DNA of 64,000 nt from Helichrysum umbraculigerum (GCA_949592205.1 CATIUR010000001.1:72149559-72213558); one strand, 5' to 3'; positions 36,660 to 47,870 are shown, counted from the first letter of the stretch. The notes: a model not told the origin generated them from the letters alone. Made by a program: numbers and translations.

Positions 36660-39600
36660 TTAGCTCGAGGTCGTGTTTGATGTAGAATCAGTCAAAAGTT
36701 GAGGATATTTGAGTCGCATTTGGTCTTCCCGTTCCCAGGTGAATTCCGGACCACGCCGCGAATTCCATCTGACCTTGACGATGGGAATACGACTTTGTTT
36801 CAGTTGTTTGACCTCACGGTCCATAATTTCAGCGGGTTCCTCAACTAAATGAAGTTTATCGTCAACACGAATTTCATCTAATGGAATAATAAGTGTCTCA
36901 TCAAACAGACACTTCTTCAAGTTTGAAATATGAAAAGTAGGGTGCACGCTGCTGAGTTCGGATGGCAGCTGCAATCGATAAGCTACGGGGCCAATCCGTT
37001 CGAGGATCTCAAAAGGCCCGATGTATCTGGGATTCAACTTCCCGCGTTTGCCAAAACGGATGACGCCTTTCCAAGGCGATACTTTTAAGAGTACTCGATC
37101 CCCAACTTGGAACTCGAGTGGTTTGCGTCTCACGTCAGCATAACTTTTCTGACGATCACGTGCGGCTTTGAGTCGGTTTTGGATTTCCACAATTTTCTCA
37201 GTGGTGGCGTGTATGAGTTCAGGACCAGTGAGTTGACTATCTCCCACTTCAGTCCAACAGATCGGTGATCGGCACTTACTACCGAACAGTGCCTCAAAAG
37301 GTGCAGCCTTAATGCTGGCGTGATAGCTGTTATTGTACGAGAATTCGCACAGCGGTAGATGTCTTTCCCAGTTTGTACCGAAATCAACTACGCAGACGCG
37401 TAGCATATCTTCTAGTGTTTGAATGGTTCGTTCACTTTGGCCATCGGTTTGAGGATGGTACGCGGTGCTCATATCAAGACGGGTACCCAATGCTTTTTGA
37501 AGTGATTGCCAAAAGTGAGAGGTAAAGCGGGCATCTCTGTCAGAGATGATTGAGATTGGAACGCCGTGATGAGAAATGATTTCTTTGATGTAGATTTGTG
37601 CAAGGCGTTCCATTTTATCGTTTTCTTTGATTGCTAGGAAATGAGCAGATTTGGTGAGACGATCGACGATCACCCAAATGGTATCGCAACCGCTCGTCGA
37701 CTTGGGTAGTTTGGTTATGAAATCCATGGCAATTTGTTCCCATTTCCATTCAGGGATTTCAGGTTGTTGGAGTAAACCATAAGGTTTCTGATGTTCGGTT
37801 TTGACTTTCGAGCAAGTAAGACACTTGCTGACATAAGTGGCGATTTCGGCTTTCATGTTTGGCCACCAATAAAATTCCTTGATTCCGTGGTACATCTTAT
37901 CGGATCCCGGGTGGATAGAATATTTAGACTTGTGAGCTTCATCCATCACCAAGTCTCGTAGGTTCCCGAAATTAGGCAACCAGATTCGGTTTGAGAAATA
38001 CCTAATCCCGTTAGATTTGACTTCAAATTGTTTGTCAATACCTCGCAAGGCTTCATTTTTGATGTTTTCAGGTTTCAGGGCTTCGATCTGAGCGGTATGA
38101 ATTTGAACGGTAAGGTCGTTGTGAATGGTCATACTGAGGGCTCGGACTCGAAGTGGTTTTGGTCGTTCCTTTCGACTGAGGGCGTCGGCTACAACATTAG
38201 CCTTCCCTGGATGGTACTTGATCTCGCAATCGTAATCGGTAAGCAACTCGACCCATCGACGTTGCCTCATATTGAGATCCTTCTGATCGAATATATGTTG
38301 GAGACTTTTATGATCGGTAAAGATGGTGCACTTAGTGCCGTAGAGATAATGTCTCCAGATTTTGAGAGCAAAAACGACAGCTCCAAGTTCGAGATCATGA
38401 GTGGTGTAGTTCTTTTCGTGAATTTTCAGCTGTCGCGAAGCATAGGCAATGACTTTGTCTCGTTGCATCAGCACGCAACCGAGACCTTGGTGAGAAGCAT
38501 CACAGTATACCACGAAGTCATCGGTGCCTTCGGGTAAGGATAGAATTGGAGCACTGCAAAGCTTTTGTTTCAGAAGTTGGAATGCTGACTCTTGTTTATC
38601 GGTCCAATCAATCCTTTTGTCCTTCTGAGTCAGTACCGTGAGTGGTTGAGCTATTTTTGAGAAGTTTTCGATAAATCGCCGATAGTACCCAGCAAGACCC
38701 AAGAATTGTCGTACTTCAGTTGCAGAGGTGGGTGCTTGCCAGTCTTTGATAGCCTCGATTTTTGATGTGTCAACGTGAATTCCTTGACTGTCGATCACGT
38801 GACCAAGGAATTGAACAGTTTCTATCCAGAACTCACACTTAGAGAATTTGGCATAAAGCTCCTCGTGTCTAAGTAGTTCAAGGATGGTTTTGAGGTGTTG
38901 CGCATGTTCTTGCTCGTTGCGCGAGTAAATGAGTATGTCATCGATAAAAACAAAGACAAACTTGTCGAGGTAAGGTTTGCACACCCGATTCATAAGGTCC
39001 ATGAATACAGCCGGTGCGTTTGTTAGACCAAAGGGCATCACTTGGAATTCGTAGTGCCCGTAACGAGTTCTGAAAGCAGTTTTTGGAATATCGGTGTCGC
39101 GAACTCGTAACTGATGATAGCCTGATCGCAGGTCGATTTTTGAGTAGAAACTTGAACCCTGAAGTTGGTCGAATAGATCATCAATGCGAGGAAGTGGATA
39201 ACGGTTCTTGACGGTCAATTTGTTCAACTCTCGATAGTCGATGCACATTCTGAATGAACCGTCCTTCTTTTTAACAAATAAGACCGGAGCTCCCCAAGGT
39301 GAAGAACTCGGCCTGATGAATCCTCTATCCAGAAGTTCCTGTAACTGAGAGGACAACTCCTGAAGTTCGGATGGGGCTAAACGGTACGGTGCACGGGCCA
39401 CCGGTGCGGCACCCGGCACGAGATCAATTGAGAACTCAACCTGTCTAGATGGAGGTAAACCAGGTAGTTCTTCCGGAAAGACTTCGGGAAAGTCTCTAAC
39501 AATCGGCACATCCTCAAGTCGCTTCTCCTCCGACTTCTTCTCTGTGATGTGTGCGAGTATTGCAGGGTAACCCTTTCTCAGAAATTTTCGGGTTTTTAAG

Positions 39601-41120
39601 CAAGAGATGATATTGAGTCCCGTCCCACCGGTCTCCCCCTGTATGATCAAGGTTCCATCGGCAGCGAGTGGAATGCGGACGATCTTATCGTAACAAACGA
39701 TTTCAGCTCGGTGTTTGGACAACCAGTCCATTCCAATGATGACATCGAAACTTCCGATTTCAACGGGTACAAGATCGATTGGAAAGGTTTCGTCAGCTAG
39801 GTTTAAAGTGCAATTAGGTATCACACTATCGGTTTCTATAAGTTCGCCATTTGCTAGTTCTACAGTGTACTTAACATCTAAGGCAACAGGATTGATGTCA
39901 AGTAGTGGGCAAAAGTCATCAGAGATAAAGCTTCTATCAGCACCAGTATCAAATAGAACAGAAGCATTTAAGTTGTTGAGGAGGAACATACCCGAGACCA
40001 CATTCGGGTCTTGGCGGGCGTCCCCGGATTTGATGACGAAGGCTCTGCTTCGGGTGTTGTTGTTGTTGCTGTTGCGGTTGTTGCTGTTGTTGTTGTTGTT
40101 GTTCTTCTTCAGCTTTGGGCACGTGTCCCTGAAGTGCCCGGGTTTCCCACACTCAAAGCAGACTTTGGGTGGTCTGGTGTTGTTGTTGGAATTGTTGTTG
40201 GCAGGAGAATTGCAGTCTTTGGTGAGGTGGCCGTACCTCTTGCAGTTGTTGCAAAAGGGACCACAGGAACCTTCATGGTGACGGCTGCACTTGGAACAGT
40301 AGGGTTTGTTCCCAGTGTAGCCCCGTGTGATGTCGGTGGTGGTGTTGTAGGCTTTGATGGTGTTGGGTTTCTTGTTTTGTTGGTTGGAGTGATTGTTGTG
40401 GTAGTCAGACCACTTTCGTTTGTTGTTGTGAGAGGATGAAGTGGGTGGTTCAGAATCTTGACTCATGGACATCAGGTCTTGGGCCAATAGAATTGCACCG
40501 TCAATGGTGGTTTGGTTGGAAGAGGCAACGTGCCCCCGAACAGGCTCAGGAAGGCCGAGGATGTACTTCCTGATTTTATCAGGTTCAGTGCTCACCATAG
40601 CTGGGCGGAGGGAGGCAAGTTGTTGGAATCTGGTGGTGTAACCATCGATATCACCACCCTGAACCTTTAGGTTCCAGAACTCCTCGTCTAGCTTTTGGAG
40701 TTTGGCGATTGAGCAGTATTTGGCAGTGAGTTTTGCTTTCAATTCCTCCCAAGTTAGTTGGTAGGCAATGTCAGCACCCACTGATTGGGTATATGAATTC
40801 CACCAAGAGTGGGCATCATCTTCAAGAGAGCAGGTGGCGAAGTTTACTTTGTCGTTCTCCGCGCATTTACTAACACAGAAAACAGTTTCCATTTTCTCGA
40901 ACCATCTGATCAGTCCGATGGCTCCTTCAGAACCCTTGAAGCTTGAGGGTTTGCAGCTTTGAAAGTCCTTGTAAGAACAAGGTTTAGTAGTAGTGGTTTC
41001 AGCGGCATCGCTGTTTCTGGTGGAGTTTTGTGGGGTATTCCGAGCCAAGGCTTCAGTAACAGCCTGGGTTATAAGCGATGTAAGCTGAGCATCGGTGTAT
41101 GGTCTTGACTTTGGAGGCAT
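36660..41120 (-). CDS. Gypsy 1 gag-pol polyprotein, intact
   Basis: A single open frame of 1486 codons from ATG at 41120 to a stop 22 bp before the PPT. Domains in order: gag capsid region (about residues 45-215, SWWNSYTQS near 105); zinc-binding pairs CSKC/CNNCKRYGHLTKDC and CFECGKPGHFRDTC (about 275-340); aspartic protease VLFDTGADRSF (about 390); reverse transcriptase with FVFIDDILIYS (about 725); RNase H with VVYCDASHQGLG (about 873); integrase with HPGSDKM and CLTCSKVK (about 1070-1100), the DDE core at WVIVDRLTKS, SDRDARF and HPQTDGQSERT (about 1147-1228); and a C-terminal chromodomain-like segment IVKVRWNSRRGPEFTW (about 1456), which marks a chromovirus (Tekay/Del-like by memory). No stop or frameshift is present and all catalytic motifs are visible. 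Confidence 0.97.
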   Translation of the reverse strand: MPPKSRPYTDAQLTSLITQAVTEALARNTPQNSTRNSDAAETTTTKPCSYKDFQSCKPSSFKGSEGAIGLIRWFEKMETVFCVSKCAENDKVNFATCSLEDDAHSWWNSYTQSVGADIAYQLTWEELKAKLTAKYCSIAKLQKLDEEFWNLKVQGGDIDGYTTRFQQLASLRPAMVSTEPDKIRKYILGLPEPVRGHVASSNQTTIDGAILLAQDLMSMSQDSEPPTSSSHNNKRKWSDYHNNHSNQQNKKPNTIKAYNTTTDITRGYTGNKPYCSKCSRHHEGSCGPFCNNCKRYGHLTKDCNSPANNNSNNNTRPPKVCFECGKPGHFRDTCPKLKKNNNNNNSNNRNSNNNNTRSRAFVIKSGDARQDPNVVSGMFLLNNLNASVLFDTGADRSFISDDFCPLLDINPVALDVKYTVELANGELIETDSVIPNCTLNLADETFPIDLVPVEIGSFDVIIGMDWLSKHRAEIVCYDKIVRIPLAADGTLIIQGETGGTGLNIISCLKTRKFLRKGYPAILAHITEKKSEEKRLEDVPIVRDFPEVFPEELPGLPPSRQVEFSIDLVPGAAPVARAPYRLAPSELQELSSQLQELLDRGFIRPSSSPWGAPVLFVKKKDGSFRMCIDYRELNKLTVKNRYPLPRIDDLFDQLQGSSFYSKIDLRSGYHQLRVRDTDIPKTAFRTRYGHYEFQVMPFGLTNAPAVFMDLMNRVCKPYLDKFVFVFIDDILIYSRNEQEHAQHLKTILELLRHEELYAKFSKCEFWIETVQFLGHVIDSQGIHVDTSKIEAIKDWQAPTSATEVRQFLGLAGYYRRFIENFSKIAQPLTVLTQKDKRIDWTDKQESAFQLLKQKLCSAPILSLPEGTDDFVVYCDASHQGLGCVLMQRDKVIAYASRQLKIHEKNYTTHDLELGAVVFALKIWRHYLYGTKCTIFTDHKSLQHIFDQKDLNMRQRRWVELLTDYDCEIKYHPGKANVVADALSRKERPKPLRVRALSMTIHNDLTVQIHTAQIEALKPENIKNEALRGIDKQFEVKSNGIRYFSNRIWLPNFGNLRDLVMDEAHKSKYSIHPGSDKMYHGIKEFYWWPNMKAEIATYVSKCLTCSKVKTEHQKPYGLLQQPEIPEWKWEQIAMDFITKLPKSTSGCDTIWVIVDRLTKSAHFLAIKENDKMERLAQIYIKEIISHHGVPISIISDRDARFTSHFWQSLQKALGTRLDMSTAYHPQTDGQSERTIQTLEDMLRVCVVDFGTNWERHLPLCEFSYNNSYHASIKAAPFEALFGSKCRSPICWTEVGDSQLTGPELIHATTEKIVEIQNRLKAARDRQKSYADVRRKPLEFQVGDRVLLKVSPWKGVIRFGKRGKLNPRYIGPFEILERIGPVAYRLQLPSELSSVHPTFHISNLKKCLFDETLIIPLDEIRVDDKLHLVEEPAEIMDREVKQLKQSRIPIVKVRWNSRRGPEFTWEREDQMRLKYPQLLTDSTSNTTSS

Positions 41121-41409
41121 GATTCTTCAATAAAAGAAATGAAGATACATGAGATTTCGTAGGAAAGTTGTATTTGTTATAGATGTACATGTATAAAAGC
41201 AGTAATACATGACATCAACATGGAAAAATGACAATTAATATGAGTTGAACAACAAGGAATATTTGATAGCTAATATGAGTTCAAAGGTTACATCCTACAG
41301 AGTTATTACAAAAGGCGTCGGGAATTGTTACATCCGACCGAATTTTAGAGTAGCGCGTAGATAGTTACTAGATTACAGGATAGATTACAAGACAAAGACT
41401 ACACTAGTC

Positions 41410-41895
41410 TTAACGTAGATTAATTTGTTCCATCATCGTGACAAGACGGTCCACAATGTTTGCAAGTCTGCTAGCTTGACGGGCGTTATCTTCTGCTAGT
41501 GCTAGTCGTTGTGTTAGTCCACGGGCATACTCTTCTGCTTCATGTGAACGCTGTTCACATTCTTCCATCCTTTGACGCAGGAGGGCATTTTCCACGCTTA
41601 TCACTATTACTTGGTTGCGAAGGACATCCATGTTGTTATTTGTGGTTTCCAGGTCGTCGGAGACTTGTTCGATGCGTTCAAGGGATGTAAGTCTCCAGTT
41701 TTCGTTCGTTTCCTGCAGCACGACATCCATGGTGCGAAGTCGCTGCTCGTGTTGGTTCACCCTAGCGGCTAAGGCCGGCAAGGTGAAGTGAGTGGGGTAC
41801 GGGCCAGCTCGAGGCAACCTGTTGTTCCTCCTTGCTACCCTTGGGTTCTGCGACCCGGATTGAGAGCGAGATGAATTTGATGGTGTGTTTGCCAT
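41410..41895 (-). CDS. Gypsy 1 extra ORF upstream of gag, coiled-coil protein
   Basis: An intact 161-codon frame between the PBS and gag, 290 nt upstream of gag and in another frame. The N-terminal third is Ser/Arg-rich and basic (SRSQSGSQNPRVARRNNRL). The rest is a long helix-prone region with heptad-like spacing and many Gln/Glu/Arg residues (VNQHEQRLRTMD, ENALLRQRMEECEQR, RLANIVDRLVTMMEQINL), so an oligomerising coiled coil is likely. No known domain was recognised. Gypsy 2 also has a short coiled-coil-like segment before gag, but ahead of a stop. Function is unknown; a nucleic-acid-binding or gag-assisting role is only a guess from the basic N-terminus. Confidence 0.75.
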   Translation of the reverse strand: MANTPSNSSRSQSGSQNPRVARRNNRLPRAGPYPTHFTLPALAARVNQHEQRLRTMDVVLQETNENWRLTSLERIEQVSDDLETTNNNMDVLRNQVIVISVENALLRQRMEECEQRSHEAEEYARGLTQRLALAEDNARQASRLANIVDRLVTMMEQINLR

Positions 41896-42207
41896 TTCTG
41901 AGACAAAACGTCAGTAAGATTGAGGCCTATATTCATATAGCTCCTATATAATATAGCCTATTGAGTGTCTAGCATAAACATGTTTAAGTCTCGGTTCTCT
42001 CGAGGTCAGAGTCTTCTATTGTACCCTGTTCAGCCATAACTACTTTCAGATCTTACATCATCTTTGCTTAATTGTACATAGTTGATCAGGCTATGTTAAA
42101 TTAAACTCGTATGATGTAATCACTGAACCAGTTATACCTAATAAGGAATACCGCCTAATGGTCATAGTCTAGGTCCACTAAATGCAACCTAGTTCACTAT
42201 AACCTTA
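41896..42207 (-). other. Gypsy 1 leader between PBS and first ORF
   Basis: About 310 bp of untranslated leader. I see no further ORF. Confidence 0.6.
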
Positions 42208-42220
42208 GGCTCTGATACCA
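42208..42220 (-). other. Gypsy 1 primer-binding site
   Basis: On the minus strand TGGTATCAGAGCC lies three bases after the 5' LTR. It is complementary to the 3' end of initiator tRNA-Met, the usual primer of plant Gypsy elements. Confidence 0.93.
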
Positions 42221-42223
42221 ATC

Positions 42224-44708
42224 TGTAACACCCCCAAATTTAATGATTTGCGGAAGCTTGATTTGGGTGTTACTAATCAATAACAAAGCACAAAGATATA
42301 CAGTAAACGACTCTATATGCGTCGTTTTAACAAAATATATTGATAACTGAAATGTTTACAACATTTAAAGCTTTACATAGCTCGAGTTTAAATAAAGGAG
42401 ATTTCAGTACATAAGTACTTGTACAAAATATACTAATGCAAGAAAATCTCAATCTTCTGTATGCTGACTCGAGCTAAAGTCCTGAAGCAGAAACATCCTA
42501 CTGCTTGGTACCTGCGATATATGATAAAAGGTCAGCTAAAAGCTGGTGAGCTCACAGGTTTGAAATCAGTTAATATAGTGTGAACCGCAAGATTTAAATA
42601 ATGAATTGCATCCAGCAATTAAATGATTGTCATCGTGTATACAGCCATGAGCACATAGTTGAGCTTAACTCGAGGGCCGGGTCCCCTATAGAGAATTCCG
42701 GGCGAGGTGCCTCCACGAATGCCTAATCAACATTCGTCTTCCCAAATATTAGTACGTCCGTTTACCCGGTTAGTGCTTGCTAACCCGAACGAGGAGGGTC
42801 AATCCTATATGGTACCATATACTAATATTCACGCTACAACGTATTAACAACTATGCTGACGGAGGACTTTAAATGATTAGTTTCGAAAAACTCATGTAGT
42901 ATATGAAATGTTTGTACTTGCGTTCACATGTTAAAAGTTGAGCAATATATCACACCCCTGAGTAAAATAGTAAAAAGAGGGGCTATGAGACTCACCTGAG
43001 TCTAGCGAGTTTAACTTGATAAACTTGAGTTGATTAGCCGAGTATGAAGTCCAAAGACTTGTAACCTGAGGGTGTCCACGACACGCGATGGTTATAAACA
43101 TGATTGGGTATCTCAACAGATCACCCTTGTAGTTGTTCGTTCAACTATAATGTCCAAATTTCCACTATTTGGTTGATAAGTTTAAGTATTTGAAAAGTGT
43201 ACGGCCCGTTGGTGACGGATTTGTAATAATAATCTCAACTATTATTATTTTGATTTCGTGTCGTTTCACTTGAAAAATGTGTTTTGATTGTGTTTTAAAA
43301 GCCGTTACGGAATCTAAGTACGGGGGTCCGGGGGCAGCGCCCCTGGTAGCGGGGTCCAAGGGGCGGCAGCCCCTGGCGGGGTCCAAGGGGCAGAGCCCCT
43401 GGCTGGGGTCGAGCTGCCAGGTCAGCTTGGAAAATTTTTATTTCTACTATATTGCTTTGACGAAAAACGCATCTGGAACCGAATTTGGGTAAAATCGAGT
43501 GATAAATTTCGAGTCTCGACACTTAGTAAAAATCTATGTTTTTGAGGTTCTGATTTGTGCGACGTTGGGTGCGACGTCGCAGGTAGGATTGCGACGTTGA
43601 GCATGACGTCGCTAAAGGCGACGTTTCGCAATTTAATGCGACGTTGTACGTGGCGTCGCTATATGCGACGTTGTTGATTTCTGCGACGTAGGGGCTTGCG
43701 TCGCTAAGTGCGACGAAGTGAGGTATTGGCGACGTTAAGGCTGACGTCGCTATATGCGACGTCGCAATTTAATGCGACGTTGTGACTGACGTCGCACCAT
43801 GCGACGTTGAAGCTGACGTCGCATAAGTTCTGGGCGACGTAGCGGTCTGTTGGCCGGAAAATGTGTCGAAAACGAGTTTTTCGGTTTCCGTTCGGTCCAA
43901 AACTTTTACCCAACCCTTATATGGACATTATAAGCTTAAACAAACAACTAGAAGGTGAAAACACTTAAAAACGAGAGATTTCGGGATTTGTCGGAAACTT
44001 ACAAAGTGTCGGATGAGAAATCCGAAAAGATAGCGTTGTAGATCGGGAATAGGTGAACTTTTTTCTCCAAACGAGTATGGCGATTTACGGTCGTTTTGAG
44101 GTGTTATTTGGTGTATTTGTATGGTGGTGGTGATGGTGTAGTTTGAGAGAAAAGAGGGAAGAGAGATAGGAAGAAGAAATGAAATGAAAGAAAATGGTGG
44201 GGAATGGGAGGTTATCCTCCCATTTTTCGCCCCGTGTTTCCGCTCCGTGCGGTGTTCGTTTGCTCCGTCGTTTAAACGTTAAATAATTATTTTACAAATT
44301 AAATGGTATGTTTTAAAATACAATTTATTACGCGATATTTTATTTAAATGTTTTATAATTCTATTTATATTTGAGTTATAAAATGTAAGTTTGTTTATTT
44401 AGTTTGCGCGTTTTAATATTTTAAATTCTGTAAGTTCTGTTTGTACGATACGAATGAATACGAAATATTATCATAATAATATTTTTGACATAAAAGCGTT
44501 ATTTAATAAAATTGGCCACCAACGTCCGTATTAAATTGAATCGAAATACGTTCGATTTAAGTTACGTACGATTTAACCAAATCGCATTTTTGTATATATT
44601 CAACAATATATATAATTCGATACATTAATTAGCCTAACACAGAACTAATTACATGTATTAACGTATGATTAGGCACTAATTACTAGTCCTAATTTGGCGG
44701 GTGTTACA
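42224..44708 (-). repeat. Gypsy 1 5' LTR
   Basis: The right copy, next to the PBS, is the 5' LTR of this minus-strand element. It is identical in length to the 3' LTR, with about five substitutions. Confidence 0.96.
43557..43842. repeat. GCGACGT palindromic array, Gypsy 1 5' LTR
   Basis: The partner of the array at 35474-35759, shifted by exactly 8083 bp and unchanged as far as I can read. Confidence 0.9.
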
Positions 44709-44852
44709 TGTATATGTTTTGAATTTATCAAGTATGATCTATTGAGCTAATCGAAGCGTATCTTTCTTAGTTAATAATAGTAACCTGCGTATTGTAGATG
44801 TCAAATATAATTATATATATAATTTTAAATAAAATATTTATATAATTACTCA

Positions 44853-45087
44853 GCTATCATGATCAATAATTCAGTTCAAACACCCCTATTCATTGACTGC
44901 AAACAAAAAACTTGATAAGAAACGACAAATGAATAAAAAAAACCTTCAACCACCACTCCCTAAGATTCTGATTTGCTATCATGATCAATAATTCAGTTCA
45001 AAGTCCCTATTTCTTGACCGCAAACAAAAAACTTGATAAGAAACGACACACAAATGAAAAGACCTTCGACCACCATTCCCTAAGAAT
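44853..45087. repeat. Imperfect tandem duplication, period 122 bp
   Basis: GCTATCATGATCAATAATTC begins at 44853 and again at 44975. The copies stay similar to the CACCA-TCCCTAAGA end, with scattered substitutions and small gaps. Confidence 0.85.
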
Positions 45088-45400
45088 ATTTATAATTGAA
45101 GTGGCTAACCTAATTAGAAAACTTTAATCTTGCAAGGTGTGACTTGTAAATCCTTATTGCTTAGTTAAGTGTCAGAGATAACACTACAATTTAGTAAGCC
45201 CACAACCCAAAAGCTCTCAATTAAATTGCTAGATAATTCAACAACTCATAAGTATATATTAAAATAGAACCAAATTTTAGAGCACCCAAATTGAAAACCC
45301 AAGTAAGTAACTTGAAGGATATAGGGTAAAATTAACCATCTAACTAACCAAGCATGTTAGTAACTAATTTGAGAAGTTATAGTAAACACCATGACTTGAA

Positions 45401-45550
45401 GCATTAACAAAGAAAATCTGTAAGCACCAATTGTTGTATGAAAACCCACAATATGAAAACGTACATAGAAAGAAAGCATTAACAAAGAAAGTCTGTAAGC
45501 ACCAATTGTTGTATGAAAACCCACAATATGAAAACGTACATAGAAAGAAA
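45401..45550. repeat. Near-perfect tandem duplication, 75 bp x 2
   Basis: 45401-45475 and 45476-45550 differ at one position (AAAATCTG versus AAAGTCTG). This is a recent slippage or end-joining duplication. Confidence 0.95.
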
Positions 45551-45813
45551 ACTACAGTTTAGTAAGCCATTACTACATTAGCACCCATTACATAAATGAC
45601 ATGGCACCATTACTACATTAGCACCCATTAGCACCATAATACTGTTTTAATGATGGGTGTAGTATGTTGCACCCATTAGGTGACGCTTAAGTCATTTGCA
45701 AATACACTACCATTCCATCACTAAAGATCATAGAGCCGTGCCATCACTAAAACAGTAATTGAAAATGACCCAACAAATTTAGATGGCAAAATGGGCATAC
45801 GGGGCAGATCATT

Positions 45814-46850
45814 TGTAACACCTCACAATTTCGCCATAATTATAAACGTTAATTTCACGCATTTTTAGGCTAATTCCCTAACTTAGAGTGGATTCACAAC
45901 ACGTTTTTAGAGGTAAGTCTAGCAAAGCCCAACTAGTTAATACGCGTAGTATTACATATTTTGGGACTTGTATAAATACGTGCAAAACAATTGGAACAAA
46001 CGCGACAAAAATATACGACTGTTGGTGAACAAAATTATTTAATAAAATGAAATTTATTAAATAACGTTAACGTCTATTAAATATTATGTTGATAATATTT
46101 ACAAAGTATTTCGTATCGTATAACATTTATTTCGTACAACTCGAAACCTATCCGTGAAACTGAAACAAAACAAAGTTAAAATTTTATAACTCAACTAAAT
46201 TATTTCTATAAAACATCTCAATTAAAAATATATTCGAATACGTATTTAAAATTTTATCATTTAAAAACATTTTTACATTTAACGATCGAGTAAACGAACA
46301 CGGGTTAAATACCACAAAATTGGGACAAAAATCCCCCTCCCTTTTGATCCCAAAACCGGCCCAATACCCCCACCTCCACCTCATTCCCTTTCATTTTCAT
46401 TCAACCAAAAACACACACTTCTCTCCTCCCTCTCTCTAACTTTCTATCTCTCTAAAACCACCACCATAAATCACTACAAAACTACCCGTAAAACACCTCA
46501 AATCACTTAGCTTCTTTAGAGAAAAACGATCACGAGACCACGCGCTACACTTCTATCTTTTCGGATTCCTCTCGCGACAACTTTGTAAGATCCCGACATT
46601 TCCGAAAACTCTTAGATTTCGCTATTTACTTTGATATCTCATGTTTATATTGCTTTGACGTCGCCCGATAAGTCAGGTTCGTTTTAGCTCACGCGAGTGA
46701 ACCGTCCTCATCGTCAAAGGACTCGTCCGGACAAATCAGGCGGGCGTCGTGGGTAAGTTTTAAAATTTATAATATGCGGGGCTCAACTTATAAGTACTAC
46801 CTACTACACTGGGTGAGTAAGCAGCAAGTATAACTCGAGGTCGTTCTTTA
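45814..46850. mobile_element. LTR-like fragment (TGTAACACC type)
   Basis: Starts TGTAACACCTCACAATTTCG, like the Gypsy LTR starts elsewhere in this window, and continues about 1 kb with C/T-rich UTR-like sequence (46370-46500) and GGGTGAGTAAGCAGC near 46810. No matching TTACA end was found, so it may be truncated by the Athila-like element that follows. The right boundary is approximate. Confidence 0.5.
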
Positions 46851-47509
46851 ATCAGAGCGAATTAAAACGAAGCTTAGGCCAAAGATAAGGTTTACTATTA
46901 GGTTGGGTTGTGAAGATAGGTAGATTTTGTTTGTTTGGTTTAATTAACTAAATGCAGAAAAGTAAAATAGAGATGAGAATCGGTAATTAGCTAGATAGAT
47001 AGAGAATGCGGCTGTTGAAGTTTCAATAATCAGTTATTGGAATGATGTTCATTATAAAGGTGATTAGGGACTTAATTAATTAACAGACAGTTGTATTACA
47101 GGTGTAAACGCTAGGACCCTACTTGTTTCGGTCAGACCTACATAAGTATGTCACTGAGTACCTAGGTTATCGTGATTCTGATCAGAACAGACTATCCGAC
47201 CCCCCACACATGTCTTTGTAGAGACAGCGACCCTTGAAGGGTGCAGGAATAAGGTGACAGGCTGCCCATTGGGTTATTCCGACCTTTCTTAACACCTAAC
47301 TACAACTGCCATTATTTAACCATGTACTAATTATAAACCTATTATTTCAAACTATCAGTTTTTTAGAGTCTAGGGGTTTTAAGAATCTTGAACCACTGCT
47401 GGGCTTGACTTTCATCTCTAGACTCATGCCTTAGGTTTTATAAGCTTAATTACTTCTGTCATGATCTAGAACTCTCCTTTGCGATCAGTCATTCGTCCCT
47501 AGACACACT

Positions 47510-47870
47510 TAACGGGGTACAGTGCACTTTTCCACAGCGGTTGCTAACCCTGAGTACTATTACGGTGTACAGTACTGTTACCATTTTCCACAATGCCGTA
47601 TAATCGGAGATCAGTCTAACGTGTGCTCCAACAGTCCCATAGTTCAACCAATTCTAGATACTATTATAGTGTACAATGCTTACAGCATTTCCACGGCGTT
47701 CATAACCAGAATTGATCTCACCGCGTATAACTGTTTTTCCACATGCTAACCAATTCTAACTATAGACACGGTGTACTTTAGTTACTGTATTTCCACAGCG
47801 TGTTCGTAACCAGAGGTAGGCCTACGGTGTACTTGGCATTTCCACAACTTTATGATGTCTAGACCATATT
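47510..47870. repeat. Divergent repeats with ACGGTGTAC ... TTTCCACAGCG
   Basis: At least five units of about 60-110 bp, each with a GGTGTAC-like box followed 15-25 bp later by TTTCCAC(A/G)GCG-like text (for example 47514-47540, 47571-47600, 47660-47700, 47768-47802, 47824-47856). Divergence is high. Confidence 0.6.

Larger units (their letters stand above)
34136..44713 (-). mobile_element. Gypsy 1: complete, young Ty3/Gypsy chromovirus
   Basis: Two LTRs of identical length (34141-36625 and 42224-44708, 2485 bp each) flank an internal region with PBS, an extra ORF, gag-pol and PPT. The 5-bp duplication TGTAT lies at 34136-34140 and 44709-44713. By eye the LTRs differ at only five positions (34150, 34441, 34871, 36152, 36433, with partners 8083 bp to the right) and show no gaps. 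The polyprotein is open throughout, so this copy may still be autonomous. Confidence 0.97.
44714..45813. other. Intergenic with two direct tandem duplications
   Basis: AT-rich sequence without genes. It holds the duplications at 44853-45087 and 45401-45550 and a short CATTACTACATTAGCACCC repeat at about 45568-45634. Confidence 0.6.

Noticed and set aside
38028..38537. 169-codon open frame on the plus strand
   Set aside because: Lies antisense within the Gypsy 1 RNase H/integrase coding region. It is a shadow of the polyprotein and has no family features.
39715..40439. Plus-strand open frames of 188 and 142 codons with poly-Leu or poly-Val runs
   Set aside because: Antisense to the Asn/Gln-rich gag region of Gypsy 1. 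The runs come from CAA/AAC repeats read backwards.
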